Part shown: positions 8,497 to 17,538 of the stretch, in pieces | How the letters are laid out: each line of letters begins with the position of its first letter | Numbering within the stretch: the stretch's first letter is position 1 | Assembly: GCA_016871155.1 (NCBI GenBank) | Contig: VFZO01000010.1 | Location: 1-60,165 of the forward strand | DNA length: 60,165 bases | Source of the DNA: Acidobacteriota bacterium | Lineage (GTDB): Bacteria; Acidobacteriota; Terriglobia; Bryobacterales; Bryobacteraceae | Direction of reading: 5' to 3' | Translations under genes and position numbers: made by a program | The notes under the pieces: model-generated | Databases searched by the model: none | Seen by the model: only the letters and a program-made list of their open reading frames with translations | What the model was told of the DNA's origin: nothing

Positions 8497-9831
8497 CTAG
8501 ATAATTGCCCGGATTTCCTGGCCGGATGTGACGCCAGAGACGATGGCAACGTGGGTGTCGTTGCGGACACCCGTCTTGACTTCCTTCTTTTCAAAGCCCT
8601 TTTCGGTCTTGATGTGAACAAAGCTCTTGCCGTCTTTTTCTTCCAGCGCGCCGAGCGGAACCACCAGGGCGTTCGGTTCGGAGGATTCCAGCAGAATGTC
8701 GCCGGAACCGGAGAGGTCCGGGATCAACTTCGGATCCACCGTATCGAAGGCGATGCGGATCGGCACGTTGCGAATGTAATAGTTCTGGAAACGGCCGCCG
8801 GTGGCCAGTGCGCCGATCGAGAACACATGGCCCTTGAGCAGCATGCCAGGGAACGCATCCACGCGCATCTCCGCCGGTTGGTTGATCTTAAACCGCTCGC
8901 TCTCGGCCTGGTTGATCTTTGCATCGATCATCATGCTGGTTGGGTTAACGACCTTCATGAACGGCTGCCCAGGCATCACCTGATCACCGACTTCGATCTG
9001 CCGCATGGACGACCCGCCCCATATGGTCTGATACACAACCAAGCCGTCGATTGCGGCATGGATCGAGAACCGTTTGATATCGGAGGCGTGGCGATTCAAG
9101 TGGCGGCGATGACGCTCCAGCGTGAATTCGAGAATCCGGATGTCGGCCGCGTTGCGCTTCCTCGTGTTTTCGATATCGGACTGCAGTTGCTTGTGACGAG
9201 CCTCCGCTTCCTCCTCGTTCAACTTCAACAGCATGCGCTCGACCTCGGTCCGGACTTCGCCGGCACGGGCGTCCAGACGCGCTTTGTCCAGGTCGGCCTT
9301 CGCCACGACCAGCGTCTGCTCCATGTTCTTCCAGTCGATTTCCAGCTCGGCTTTGCGCTTCCGCACGTCGGCCTCGGCGGTCTCCACCGTGTCCTTCACG
9401 TCGTCGATATGATCCTGCAGCGACTGGCCGTCAATCGACGCGATCAACGCGCCCTTCTTCACCATCGTGCCCGACGGAGCCAGGCTTAACAAAACCATGG
9501 GGCGATTGCCCTCCGGACCTCGTATCATCGGCGCGGTCACGTTGGCGTACTCGCGGGCCGCCGTGGTTCCGGAAACGCGCGTGCGCACCTGCAAACCGCC
9601 GGACGTGACCCGGATCACCGGCACGGACGCGACGACCGACTCGGCGGCTTTCTGCGCAACCGATTTCTTGTAGCCGAATTCATAGGCGGCCCAGCCGCCG
9701 CCAAGAACCAGCGCAACGATCACCAGCCCGGTCCAGGGACTCTTCTTCTTTTCGGGAGGTGGCGCCGAAACCGGGGCTAGCTGCTCCGGTGCGTCGATTG
9801 TAGTGGGTGCGGGATTGGGATTCGCGGACAT
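8497..9831 (-). CDS. HlyD/RND-type periplasmic adaptor (membrane fusion) protein
   Basis: A 444-residue protein anchored by one N-terminal membrane helix (~32-52, WTGLVIVALVLGGGWAAYEF) after a Pro-rich cytoplasmic stretch ending in basic KKK. A barrel-sandwich half (~65-140), a long charged coiled-coil hairpin (~140-250, many E/K/R/A residues), the second lipoyl half with a hydrophobic VYQTIWGG segment, and a beta-barrel region (~285-380) follow. Such adaptors bridge an inner-membrane pump (MacB-like ABC or RND) to an outer-membrane channel. No pump gene is adjacent; ADOP permeases in the window are possible but unproven partners. The stop codons of this gene and the sheath gene are one base apart. 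Confidence 0.85.
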   Translation of the reverse strand: MSANPNPAPTTIDAPEQLAPVSAPPPEKKKSPWTGLVIVALVLGGGWAAYEFGYKKSVAQKAAESVVASVPVIRVTSGGLQVRTRVSGTTAAREYANVTAPMIRGPEGNRPMVLLSLAPSGTMVKKGALIASIDGQSLQDHIDDVKDTVETAEADVRKRKAELEIDWKNMEQTLVVAKADLDKARLDARAGEVRTEVERMLLKLNEEEAEARHKQLQSDIENTRKRNAADIRILEFTLERHRRHLNRHASDIKRFSIHAAIDGLVVYQTIWGGSSMRQIEVGDQVMPGQPFMKVVNPTSMMIDAKINQAESERFKINQPAEMRVDAFPGMLLKGHVFSIGALATGGRFQNYYIRNVPIRIAFDTVDPKLIPDLSGSGDILLESSEPNALVVPLGALEEKDGKSFVHIKTEKGFEKKEVKTGVRNDTHVAIVSGVTSGQEIRAII

Positions 9832-9901
9832 TATGGCCTCGCCGAGAGATTCGTCGCCTGTACGTCAGGGCGCACTTCGACCGGGGAAGGTTACGACTCC
9901 A

Positions 9902-9907
9902 ATTATA
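9902..9907 (-). promoter_or_regulatory. -10 element for the membrane fusion protein gene
   Basis: Read on the minus strand this is a perfect TATAAT, about 70 bases upstream of the 9831 start. No -35 is recognisable. The 9832-10023 intergenic region is shared with the divergent plus-strand gene; no second promoter could be identified in it. Confidence 0.4.
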
Positions 9908-10023
9908 GGTACATCGGGGAGGCCGTGGGGACCGGCAGGGCATAAAGATTTGCCCGGGAACGCCCGATGGAGCAAATGGTGCCGTGTCGATCCGCAAGAA
10001 GCGGCCGCGGCCAGGGCGAAACA

Positions 10024-10908
10024 ATGCACTGGAATAACATGCAACGAACCAAGCGAGGGATCGCTATCCTGCTCCTCATCGGTGTTTTCGGGCTGCACGC
10101 TCAGAACGCCTCCGTCCGAATTTCGGCGCCGGCGCTCGGCTGGGTCCTTTCCCACGACGGCTCTCAAGTCATTGCCATTACTGGGGTTACAGAGAGCCCG
10201 CGCGATGGCGAGGCAATCTCGCTGCCCGGCGCGGCATCCCGGATCTGGGGGTCTCCGCAGGGAGACCGTTTCGTAGCCGCACTCCCGGACGGCACATGGT
10301 TATTCGCGCCGGCAACAGCGCCGCAACGCATCCTGGAAACGGAAGCGGGAGCGGCGGTTTGGTCCCGGAACGGCGACGTCGTTGCCGCGTGCTTGGGCGA
10401 ATCGTGCCAGGTTTTCGAACGCGCCGGCAGCCATCGATTTAATCTTTCTTTACCCGAGGGAGCCACTTTGGCGGCCCTACAGCCCGAGGGCGGCTTCGCG
10501 TTTCGAACGGCGGAGGGCATCGGCATTCGCGCCGGTGCGACCGAGGAATTCCATCCAAACGCGGTCGCAATTGCGTTTACTCCGGACGGCAGTGGAGCTT
10601 GGGTTCTGAACAAAGAGGGTGTTCTGGCGGGCCCGGCCGGTCCGGCTGAGTTTCTTCGGAACGCGGTCGGAATGGTGATCGCCTTGGACGGCTCCGCGCT
10701 GATAGCTGTGGCCGCGGACGGCTCGGCCGCCGCGTTTGATCCCCCAACCCGGAACGTGCGGCACTTCGCGCTCGAAGCAGGTGTAGACGGCGTATGGCCC
10801 GCGCCCGGCAATTGGAACGTGCGCCTGCATGACTCGGCGAAACGTCCCATTGCGTTTTGGAGCGGTGAAACGTCCGCATTCTCGTGGATGCCGGAGGTGC
10901 GGCAATGA
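10024..10908 (+). CDS. Secreted beta-propeller-like protein of unknown function
   Basis: A 294-residue protein with a signal peptide: basic n-region MQRTKRG, hydrophobic IAILLLIGVFGL, and an AQ cleavage site at ~23. The mature part repeats short blade-like units typical of WD40/PQQ-like propellers, such as LGWVLSHDGSQVIAITG, AAVWSRNGDVVAACL and AIAFTPDGSGAWVL. No catalytic motif is visible. ATG 10024 follows AGGGCGAAACA; an internal ATG at 10039 would also leave a good signal peptide. The stop overlaps the next gene's start in ATGA (10905-10908), so the two are probably co-translated and act together outside the cytoplasm. Confidence 0.65.
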   Translation: MHWNNMQRTKRGIAILLLIGVFGLHAQNASVRISAPALGWVLSHDGSQVIAITGVTESPRDGEAISLPGAASRIWGSPQGDRFVAALPDGTWLFAPATAPQRILETEAGAAVWSRNGDVVAACLGESCQVFERAGSHRFNLSLPEGATLAALQPEGGFAFRTAEGIGIRAGATEEFHPNAVAIAFTPDGSGAWVLNKEGVLAGPAGPAEFLRNAVGMVIALDGSALIAVAADGSAAAFDPPTRNVRHFALEAGVDGVWPAPGNWNVRLHDSAKRPIAFWSGETSAFSWMPEVRQ

Positions 10909-13907
10909 AAAAAGCGATTCTCTTCACGGTATTTGGCAGTTTTCTGCTGGACGCCCAGAACGCCATCCGGCGCCTGCCCGGCTTCGAGCGGCGCAACATT
11001 CCGGCTAACGACGACGGTTCCAGCGCGCTGATCCCGCTGCCGTTCACGGTTAATTTTTTCGGACGGATTCGCTCAGCCGCCTACGTCAACAACAACGGCA
11101 ACATTACGTTCGACAGCGCCTTGTCGACGTTTACGCCGTTTGGCCTTGAAAATACCGGACGCGAGATTATCGCCGCCTTTTTCGGCGATGTCGATACCCG
11201 TGGCGCAGGCTCGCGGCTGGTGACCTTCGGCGAAGACACGGTGGATGGCCGCCGCGCGTTTGGAGTGAACTACATCGATGTCGGCTACTTCGCCAGCCAT
11301 GTTGACAGGTTGAACTCGTTCCAGTTGATCCTGATTGAACGGTCCGATACGGGCAGCGGCAACTTCGACGTTGAGTTCAACTACGAAAAAATTCAGTGGG
11401 AAACCGGCGACGCCTCCGGCGGATCCGGTGGTCTCGGCGGCACACCGGCGGCCGTAGGCTGGTCGAATGGGTCCGGCCTGCCAGGCACATCGTTCGAACT
11501 CGCCGGCTCCTTGATCAGCGGCGCTTTCCTGGATAACGGTCCGCGCGCCCTGGCCCGGCGGCGCCTGAATTCGCCAATCCTCGGCCGCTATACCTTCCGG
11601 GCGCGAAACGGCCAGCTCAGCCCCGGCCTGCAGATTACGACGGGTACAAATTTGCCACGGGGCGTGGTGGGAATCCCCTACATTGGAAACTTCACGGCGG
11701 AGGGCGGCACGAACCCCTACCGCTGGACTCTGACGCCGGATCCAGGCGCGCCGCTGCCCGGACTGAGCTTGAATCCGCAGGGTGTGCTGAACGGAACACC
11801 AACGGCCCGTGGCATCTTCACCTTTACCGTATCCGTCTCCAGCCGCATCGACAATGTCGATGAGACGGTCTCGCAGCGGGTATCGGTCGAGATCGACGCG
11901 CCATCGCTGATTATCGAGACCCGCTCCTGCCCGCTGGCCGACGGTTTAACCGGCGCGCCGTACTCTCAATCGCTCCGGGCAACCGGCGGCCCCGGACCCT
12001 ACATTTGGTCCTGGAACGTCGACGGCCAGTCGCCGGTTCCCGGCCTGACGCTGGCGCCGAACGGCGCGATTACGGGAACCCCCACGCGCGCCGGAACGTA
12101 CCGATTCCAGGTCCGCGTCGCCGGACCGGCCGGCTCGGAAGCCGAGCCAGCTATCCGCGACTGCGGAATCAACATTCGCGCGGTTTCCACCATTCCAACC
12201 GTGGCCGGCTGTCCGGACGAAAGCGCGACGATCGGCGTGCCGTACGAAAGCCAGGCGATGGTTTCCGGTGGCGCGGCGCCGTGGCGATGGGCGCTCAGCG
12301 GCAGCATGCCAACCGGCGTGGGTATTAGCGATCTTGGAAAATTATCGGGCATTCCGGCCGCCACTGGCGAGTTCGTATATCGCCTGATCGCGACCGACGT
12401 ATCGGGCCGCACCGCGCAGTTGAACTGCCGTTTGACGGTAGGGTCCCAAGCGCTTCGGATCGAAAACGAGTGCCCGCTGCCTTCCGGCAAGACCGGCGAG
12501 GGCTACTCCACCCGCCTTCGCGTAAACGGAGCGGAGGGTCCCGTGTTCTGGTCGCTCTCCGGCTCCCTGCCTCCTGGCGTAACGCTGCAGCCGGATGGCG
12601 CCATCAACGGCTCACCGAACGACGCCGGCGCTTGGCGCTTCCTGGCGATCGCTCGCGACGGCCGGGGCGCGTCCGGCGCAAAGTCCTGCTCGCTTACCGT
12701 CGACCGGACGGCGCTTTCCATCAGCGCCTGCCCGTTGCCAGATGCCAACGTGCAACAGACCTACGCGGCACAACTGATTACCATTGGCGGCGTTGCGCCG
12801 CTTCGATGGTCCGCCGAAACGAGGCTGCCCGACGGCCTAAGCGTCGTGTCAACGGGTATGGTCGCCGGAACGCCCACGCGACCCGGCACGCACACGTTCA
12901 CATTGCGCGTCGCCGACAGCAACGGAAACGCCACCACGCAGGACTGCCGGATTGAGATCCAGCCCAAACCGATGGAGATTGAGCGGCCCTGTCCGCTTAC
13001 CACCGCGGAACTCGGCCGGTTCTATCGCGAACACGCTCTAGTGGAAGGCGGCATCGCACCCTACCGCTGGCGCGCACTGGGCACACTGCCTGCAGGGGTT
13101 ACGCTTGGCGCCGATGGCTGGTTCAGCGGTACGCCGGCCTCCGCCGGCGAGTTTCCGTTCACGCTCGCCGTCGAAGACGCGCGTCGTGTGGAGATTCGGA
13201 AAACTTGTTCGATGACGGCGCGTATTCCAACGCTGCCGGACTTCCGGGTCGTCGCTCCTCGCGGCGTGAATTCGGATGTTCCAGTCGACTTACAGCTCTC
13301 CTCACCCTATCCGCTACCGATCAGCGGGGATCTGATCCTCACGTCGGAGCCGAACACCGGCGCGAGCGATGGTGAGGCGAACCAGGCCGATCCCGCCGTT
13401 CAGCTCTTACCCGGTGGCCGTCAAGTGCGGTTCACGATCCCGGCCGGCACACGGTCGTTGCGCTACCGTCTGACTTCGCTCGGAACGGTGGCCGCGCGGC
13501 ATCGCCTGCGGGTGGAAAAACTCGTTGTGGGCGGGCAACCGCAAGTGCTGGTTCCACCGCCGGCGATTCTGGAACTCCCGCGCACCGCTCCCACTTTGTC
13601 CGACGCCTGCTATACGGTGGCGGGCAACGTACTGAACGTTCAGATCACGGGCAGCAGTTCCACTCGGGAGCTGACCGCCATGTCGGTCGAACTGAACGGC
13701 AAACAATTGACTGACACGCCCATACTCCCTGTGGCGGCCGAGTACTTCACCGGAGCTTTGACCGTTCGAAATGGCGGCTCTTTCCGCATCGACGTACCCT
13801 TAATCGCCGAAAAACCCGGCTTCGATGTTCAGGTCTCCTCGCTTAAAGCGACCGTTTCCAACAGCGCCGGCACTTCGGCTACCCGCGACGTCCGCCGCTG
13901 CAACTAA
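10905..13907 (+). CDS. Nidogen-like domain protein with six Ig-like (He_PIG) repeats
   Basis: A 1000-residue exported protein. Residues 1-18 form a signal peptide ending before AQ. Residues ~30-235 form a nidogen-like (NIDO) domain (VNNNGNITFDS, AFFGDVDTRG, NSFQLILIERSDTGSGNFDVEFNY). Six putative Ig (He_PIG) repeats follow at ~240-332, 333-424, 430-512, 517-600, 602-686 and 688-775, each with a P-G-(L/V)-T-L core and a G-T-P-x-x-A-G turn. Repeats 2-6 each carry one Cys near the start and one near the end, suggesting one disulfide per repeat. Residues 780-1000 are a beta-rich tail of unknown type. GGAGG at 10893-10897 precedes the ATG. A role in adhesion or surface architecture is inferred. 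The stop shares CTAA with the convergent hydrolase gene. Confidence 0.85.
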   Translation: MKKAILFTVFGSFLLDAQNAIRRLPGFERRNIPANDDGSSALIPLPFTVNFFGRIRSAAYVNNNGNITFDSALSTFTPFGLENTGREIIAAFFGDVDTRGAGSRLVTFGEDTVDGRRAFGVNYIDVGYFASHVDRLNSFQLILIERSDTGSGNFDVEFNYEKIQWETGDASGGSGGLGGTPAAVGWSNGSGLPGTSFELAGSLISGAFLDNGPRALARRRLNSPILGRYTFRARNGQLSPGLQITTGTNLPRGVVGIPYIGNFTAEGGTNPYRWTLTPDPGAPLPGLSLNPQGVLNGTPTARGIFTFTVSVSSRIDNVDETVSQRVSVEIDAPSLIIETRSCPLADGLTGAPYSQSLRATGGPGPYIWSWNVDGQSPVPGLTLAPNGAITGTPTRAGTYRFQVRVAGPAGSEAEPAIRDCGINIRAVSTIPTVAGCPDESATIGVPYESQAMVSGGAAPWRWALSGSMPTGVGISDLGKLSGIPAATGEFVYRLIATDVSGRTAQLNCRLTVGSQALRIENECPLPSGKTGEGYSTRLRVNGAEGPVFWSLSGSLPPGVTLQPDGAINGSPNDAGAWRFLAIARDGRGASGAKSCSLTVDRTALSISACPLPDANVQQTYAAQLITIGGVAPLRWSAETRLPDGLSVVSTGMVAGTPTRPGTHTFTLRVADSNGNATTQDCRIEIQPKPMEIERPCPLTTAELGRFYREHALVEGGIAPYRWRALGTLPAGVTLGADGWFSGTPASAGEFPFTLAVEDARRVEIRKTCSMTARIPTLPDFRVVAPRGVNSDVPVDLQLSSPYPLPISGDLILTSEPNTGASDGEANQADPAVQLLPGGRQVRFTIPAGTRSLRYRLTSLGTVAARHRLRVEKLVVGGQPQVLVPPPAILELPRTAPTLSDACYTVAGNVLNVQITGSSSTRELTAMSVELNGKQLTDTPILPVAAEYFTGALTVRNGGSFRIDVPLIAEKPGFDVQVSSLKATVSNSAGTSATRDVRRCN

Positions 13908-15049
13908 CGTCCGACGAACTCTGAGCTGGCCGTCAGCGCCCCGGCGTGCAGGTTCACAAACCAGCCCGTCGCCTCGCTTGGCACGTCGGCATCGACGGTC
14001 ACTTTCCGGCCTCGTTGTGTGAGCTTCGCTGGGACCCTGTTCCATTTTCGGGTCCCGGTGTACCCGCTTTCGGAGGTCCAGAACAGCTCCGCCCGGTCGA
14101 CTGGCTTCTCAGATCGAAACCGGTGCGGCCCCTCCTGGCGCAACCACGGCTTTCGCGTCTTCACGATCGAATCGGCGAATGCGTAGCTATCCGGCGGATT
14201 CCATCCGGCCGGATGGCTGTGCTTCATGTCCGGCAGCACGGCCACCATGCGCCGGCCACCGGCCGCCTGGTAAGAAGGGCGCTGCGAAGTCAGCGGGAAG
14301 TGGTTGTCGTATAGCCAGGTCAGCCATAGTACTGGCATCTTCGCGTTTGGGAGCCATCGCAGAGGGTCCCAGACGGTCCGGTACACGCCGTTGGAGCCGA
14401 GCGCCCTGCCCCACTGGTTCTCCGCATCGGCCAGCGAACCGCACCCATAGATCGGCACGGCGAACGCAAATCGGGTGTCGATTCCGATCACCGTGGAGGT
14501 AATCACGCCGCCCCAGGAGATCCCGGCGATGCCCACGCGCTTCGGATCCACCTCGGGAAAAGACCGGATCAGCGAGTTGGCCAGGACGGCTGCCCCGGCC
14601 GCGTGGTACATCCACTGCTCCTCAATCGGCAGCGCTGAGTCCGCATAGATCCCATCGCGCGCTGGCCCTGCCCACGCGTGGCGTTTCCAGGCGGTTCCGG
14701 TGTCGCGTTCACTGGTCTGCCCTTCCACGGCGATGCTAATAGCCGCGTACCCGTGGCCGTTCCATTTCTTGACCCACTCGGGAAACGCCGTGCCGCCTCC
14801 TCCATGCACCAGTACAACGCCGGGCACCTTTCCGGCGCGCGCCGCAGGCGCGCCGTACCAGGCAAAGATCCGCGTGGGTTTGCCCTGAAACGGCAGGCCT
14901 TCGTAGAACAACGGCCGCTGGCCGTCGCTCGCGGCAAAACCTTCGGCGGGGTAGACTGCTGGCGCCGAGGTCAACGCGCCCAGGCGGCGCACAGAGTCGG
15001 CATCGCCGGCCAGCATGCACGTGGCCACGGTTAGATAGCGGAGAATCAT
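13904..15049 (-). CDS. Secreted alpha/beta hydrolase, acetylxylan-esterase-like
   Basis: A 381-residue protein with a short N-terminal hydrophobic stretch (LRYLTVATCMLAG) that could be a signal peptide. The fold is alpha/beta hydrolase: the oxyanion strand VPGVVLVHGGGGTAF, the nucleophile elbow GISWGG (Ser in G-x-S-x-G), the acid region MPVLWLTWLYDNHFPL, and a late His in DMKHSHPAGW. This arrangement resembles the AXE1/dienelactone hydrolase group and deacetylates or de-esterifies sugars or small esters in known members. A beta-rich C-terminal domain (~290-381) is appended, as in secreted carbohydrate esterases. The upstream GtrA gene ends 11 bases away on the same strand, so they may share a transcript. 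Confidence 0.8.
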   Translation of the reverse strand: MILRYLTVATCMLAGDADSVRRLGALTSAPAVYPAEGFAASDGQRPLFYEGLPFQGKPTRIFAWYGAPAARAGKVPGVVLVHGGGGTAFPEWVKKWNGHGYAAISIAVEGQTSERDTGTAWKRHAWAGPARDGIYADSALPIEEQWMYHAAGAAVLANSLIRSFPEVDPKRVGIAGISWGGVITSTVIGIDTRFAFAVPIYGCGSLADAENQWGRALGSNGVYRTVWDPLRWLPNAKMPVLWLTWLYDNHFPLTSQRPSYQAAGGRRMVAVLPDMKHSHPAGWNPPDSYAFADSIVKTRKPWLRQEGPHRFRSEKPVDRAELFWTSESGYTGTRKWNRVPAKLTQRGRKVTVDADVPSEATGWFVNLHAGALTASSEFVGR

Positions 15050-15060
15050 CCGCGATTATC

Positions 15061-15441
15061 TTACCGCCGAAACACAAACCGCTCGCCGAGGGCGAAGTTC
15101 ACGAGCGACGTCGCTGCGATCGCGACCCCATTCGCAAGCAAATAGTTCATACCGAGCAACTGCGCGAGCACATACATCCATGCCAGATTCGAAAGGATCG
15201 AGACAAAGCCGTTGGCCAGATGAAATTTCGCCAGACGGGGCCACAGGCCGGGCAAACCCTGGGTGCGCCAGGTCCAGCGTTCGTGCCACAAGAAATTATG
15301 CAGGACGGCGATTTCGACGGCCAGCGCCGTCGCCATCATAGCCGATACACCGAGTCCGGATTTCAGCGTGGCCAGGGCCGCTAATTGGACGCCAGCACCC
15401 AGTAATCCGACGGCGTTAAACCGCAGCCAGCGCTCGATCAA
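15061..15441 (-). CDS. GtrA-family membrane protein
   Basis: A 126-residue protein with four predicted membrane helices (FNAVGLLGAGVQLAALATL, MMATALAVEIAVLHNFLW, FVSILSNLAWMYVLAQL, LANGVAIAATSLVNFALG). The N-terminal RFNAVGL and mid-protein HNFLWHERWTW match the GtrA family, thought to move undecaprenyl-phosphate-linked or lipid-linked sugars across the inner membrane. The start is TTG at 15439-15441, overlapping the stop of the CDP-alcohol phosphotransferase gene (TTGA), so translation is probably coupled. It likely flips or positions a lipid-linked product of its partner; the substrate is not visible. Confidence 0.85.
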   Translation of the reverse strand: MIERWLRFNAVGLLGAGVQLAALATLKSGLGVSAMMATALAVEIAVLHNFLWHERWTWRTQGLPGLWPRLAKFHLANGFVSILSNLAWMYVLAQLLGMNYLLANGVAIAATSLVNFALGERFVFRR

Positions 15442-16106
15442 TCGAGCCGCTCCTCGTTATAGAGCTGCACGGTGTGCTTCCAGGCGGTCATCAGGAAGAT
15501 CACCAGCAAGCCGGCAGCACCGATGCCGAATCCGATGTCGTAGAGTTTCCAAGTTGAACCGAACGCCGCCACCACCGGATCGCTGAAATAGACGAAGATG
15601 TTGCCGATGATGAGCAGCAGCCGCAATTCGGTAGGGCTCATCTTGTAGAAGCTGATCTGGAACTTGTTCAATACGTGTGTCGCCAGGAAAACTTCGGCGC
15701 TCAGCAGCAGATAGCCGATCAGAAAAAAGGCCGCGATCGCGGGCCGCACGTGGCCGCTCAGCGCCAACCCGCCCATCAGGAACGAGATGGCGATCACGTC
15801 CACCACATGATCGACGTAGAATCCGTAGCGCGGCCGCTGGCGGTTGCGCACGCGCGCCACCGTGCCGTCCAGCGAATCACCGAACCAGTTCGAAACAAGG
15901 CAGAGGTTTACGATCCACAGGCCAAGCGGATTCGCCGCCGAATACCAATACGCCAGCCCCGCCGCCAGCATCGAGGAGATGCCCAAGAGCGTCAAATGAT
16001 CGGAATTGATTACCATTGGCAACCTTTCGGCGATCCAAATCAGCGCCCGCTTTTCCAGGGGCGCCAGCAAACTCTGTTGGATACGGACTGCGTTCGCGGC
16101 ACTCAC
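15438..16106 (-). CDS. CDP-alcohol phosphatidyltransferase family enzyme
   Basis: A 222-residue integral membrane enzyme that joins an alcohol to a phosphatidyl group taken from a CDP-activated donor. The signature is clear: D-S-L-D-G-T-V-A-R, nine residues, G-F-Y-V-D-H-V-V-D, matching D-x2-DG-x2-AR-x(8-9)-G-x3-D-x3-D; the four Asp bind the catalytic metals. About six membrane helices follow. The open frame extends to GTG 16136, but GTG 16106 is preferred: it gives the usual short N-terminus (LLAPLEKRALIWIAERLP) and leaves 64 bases rather than 34 for divergent promoters. No good ribosome site exists for either. The alcohol could be inositol phosphate, glycerol phosphate or an unusual polyol made by the divergent genes. 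Confidence 0.85.
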   Translation of the reverse strand: MSAANAVRIQQSLLAPLEKRALIWIAERLPMVINSDHLTLLGISSMLAAGLAYWYSAANPLGLWIVNLCLVSNWFGDSLDGTVARVRNRQRPRYGFYVDHVVDVIAISFLMGGLALSGHVRPAIAAFFLIGYLLLSAEVFLATHVLNKFQISFYKMSPTELRLLLIIGNIFVYFSDPVVAAFGSTWKLYDIGFGIGAAGLLVIFLMTAWKHTVQLYNEERLD

Positions 16107-16170
16107 ACGTGTACAGACGCGTTTCCTTGTTTGCACGTTTCAACACGGTTCAAGGACAATGGTGGTTTCC

Positions 16171-17538
16171 ATGGCACGCAATTATGATTTGACCCCCCGC
16201 CCGGCCGCCAGGGTCGAGACAGCCCTTCGGCGCATTGTGACCGATTTCCCCGTCCCCGGTTCCATCGATGTGCTGAAACAACTGCAAGAATACGAGCCCG
16301 TCGCCATGCAGGGCCAACCGCCGGTCGTTTGGGACCGCGCGCTTGGCGCCTCGGTTTGGGACCGCTGGGGCAATCAGTGGATCGACTGGTCGAGCGGTGT
16401 GCTCATCACCAACGCCGGCCACGGCCGCCAGGAGATCGTCGACGCCATTAAGGCGCAGGCGGACCATGGCTTGCTCACGAACTACTGCTTCCCAAACGAA
16501 GTCCGCGCCGCGTTCGTGAAACGCTTCGCCGATTTGCTGCCCGCGCCACTGAAGAAAGTCTTTCTCCTCACTACCGGCTCGGAAACCGTCGAGTGCGCCA
16601 TCAAGCTCAGCCGTACCTACGGGGTGAAAGTGGGGGGCCGGCGCAAGGTCGTAATGGTCAGCTTCGAAAAGGCGTTCCACGGCCGCACACTGGGATCTCA
16701 ACAGGCTGGCGGAATTCCGTCTCTCAAAGAGTGGATCGTCAACATGGATCCGGGCTTCGTGCAGCTCGAGTTTCCCGACGGGTTCCGCACGACGGACACC
16801 TCGTTCGATTACTTCCTCAAGCAGCTCTCCGAGAGAGGCGTCGACCCGGCCAATGTAGCCGGCGTAATTCTCGAAACCTATCAAGGTGGCAGCGCCTCGT
16901 TCGCTCCCCCGGAGTACATGCGCCAGCTTCGGAAGTGGTGCGATGCGCACAAAGCGCTGCTCACGTGTGACGAGGTGCAGGCCGGTTTTGGCCGCACGGG
17001 CACGCTGTGGGGCTTCGAGCACTACGGCATCGTGCCGGACCTGACCACGTGGGGAAAGGGCATTTCCAGTTCGCTTCCCGTAGCGGCGGTGGCCGGCAGG
17101 CCGGACATCCTGGATCTGCACCCGCCCGGTTCGATGACCTCCACGCACACCGGCAATCCCATCTGTGTCGCCGCGGCGCTGGCATCGTTGGAGTTGATTC
17201 TGAAAGAGAATCTTGTCGAGAATTCGCGCGTACAGGGCGACCGGATGCTCCAGCGCTTCCGCGCCATGCAGACACGCTATCCGCAAATCGGCTGGGTGGA
17301 TGGCAAGGGGCTTGTGGCGGGCATCGCGTGTGTCAAGCCGGGCTCGAAAGAGCCCGACGCCGATTTGGCGTGGAACGCGGTCCGGAACTCCATCGAACGC
17401 GGCGTGCTGATGTTCTCGCCGGTCGGTCTGGGCGGCGCCACGATCAAAATCTGTCCGCCGCTTTGTATTACCACGGAGGCCGTCGACGAAAGCCTAGACG
17501 CGTTTGAAGAGGCATTCGCCGAGGCGGTGAAGGGATGA
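16171..17538 (+). CDS. Class III PLP-dependent aminotransferase
   Basis: A 455-residue cytoplasmic enzyme that moves an amino group to a ketone or aldehyde. Family motifs are present: WDRWGNQWIDWSSGVL near the start, the phosphate-binding TTGSETVECAIKLSR, the FEKAFHGRTLGS strand, CDEVQAGFGRTGTLWGFEH with the PLP-contacting Asp, and the Schiff-base lysine in TTWGKGISS. Length fits the 4-aminobutyrate/acetylornithine group. ATG 16171 has a GGTGG site five bases upstream; ATG 16159 has its AAGGA too close. It overlaps the oxidoreductase gene by four bases (ATGA at 17535-17538), which suggests a pair that oxidises a hydroxyl and then aminates the ketone. The substrate is not known; an amino-polyol or amino-sugar is inferred. 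Confidence 0.9.
   Translation: MARNYDLTPRPAARVETALRRIVTDFPVPGSIDVLKQLQEYEPVAMQGQPPVVWDRALGASVWDRWGNQWIDWSSGVLITNAGHGRQEIVDAIKAQADHGLLTNYCFPNEVRAAFVKRFADLLPAPLKKVFLLTTGSETVECAIKLSRTYGVKVGGRRKVVMVSFEKAFHGRTLGSQQAGGIPSLKEWIVNMDPGFVQLEFPDGFRTTDTSFDYFLKQLSERGVDPANVAGVILETYQGGSASFAPPEYMRQLRKWCDAHKALLTCDEVQAGFGRTGTLWGFEHYGIVPDLTTWGKGISSSLPVAAVAGRPDILDLHPPGSMTSTHTGNPICVAAALASLELILKENLVENSRVQGDRMLQRFRAMQTRYPQIGWVDGKGLVAGIACVKPGSKEPDADLAWNAVRNSIERGVLMFSPVGLGGATIKICPPLCITTEAVDESLDAFEEAFAEAVKG

Noticed and set aside
8497-9831. Possibility that the membrane fusion protein belongs to a type VI system with the sheath gene
   Set aside because: The genes are convergent, and HlyD-type adaptors are not type VI parts; an ABC or RND pump partner is more likely.
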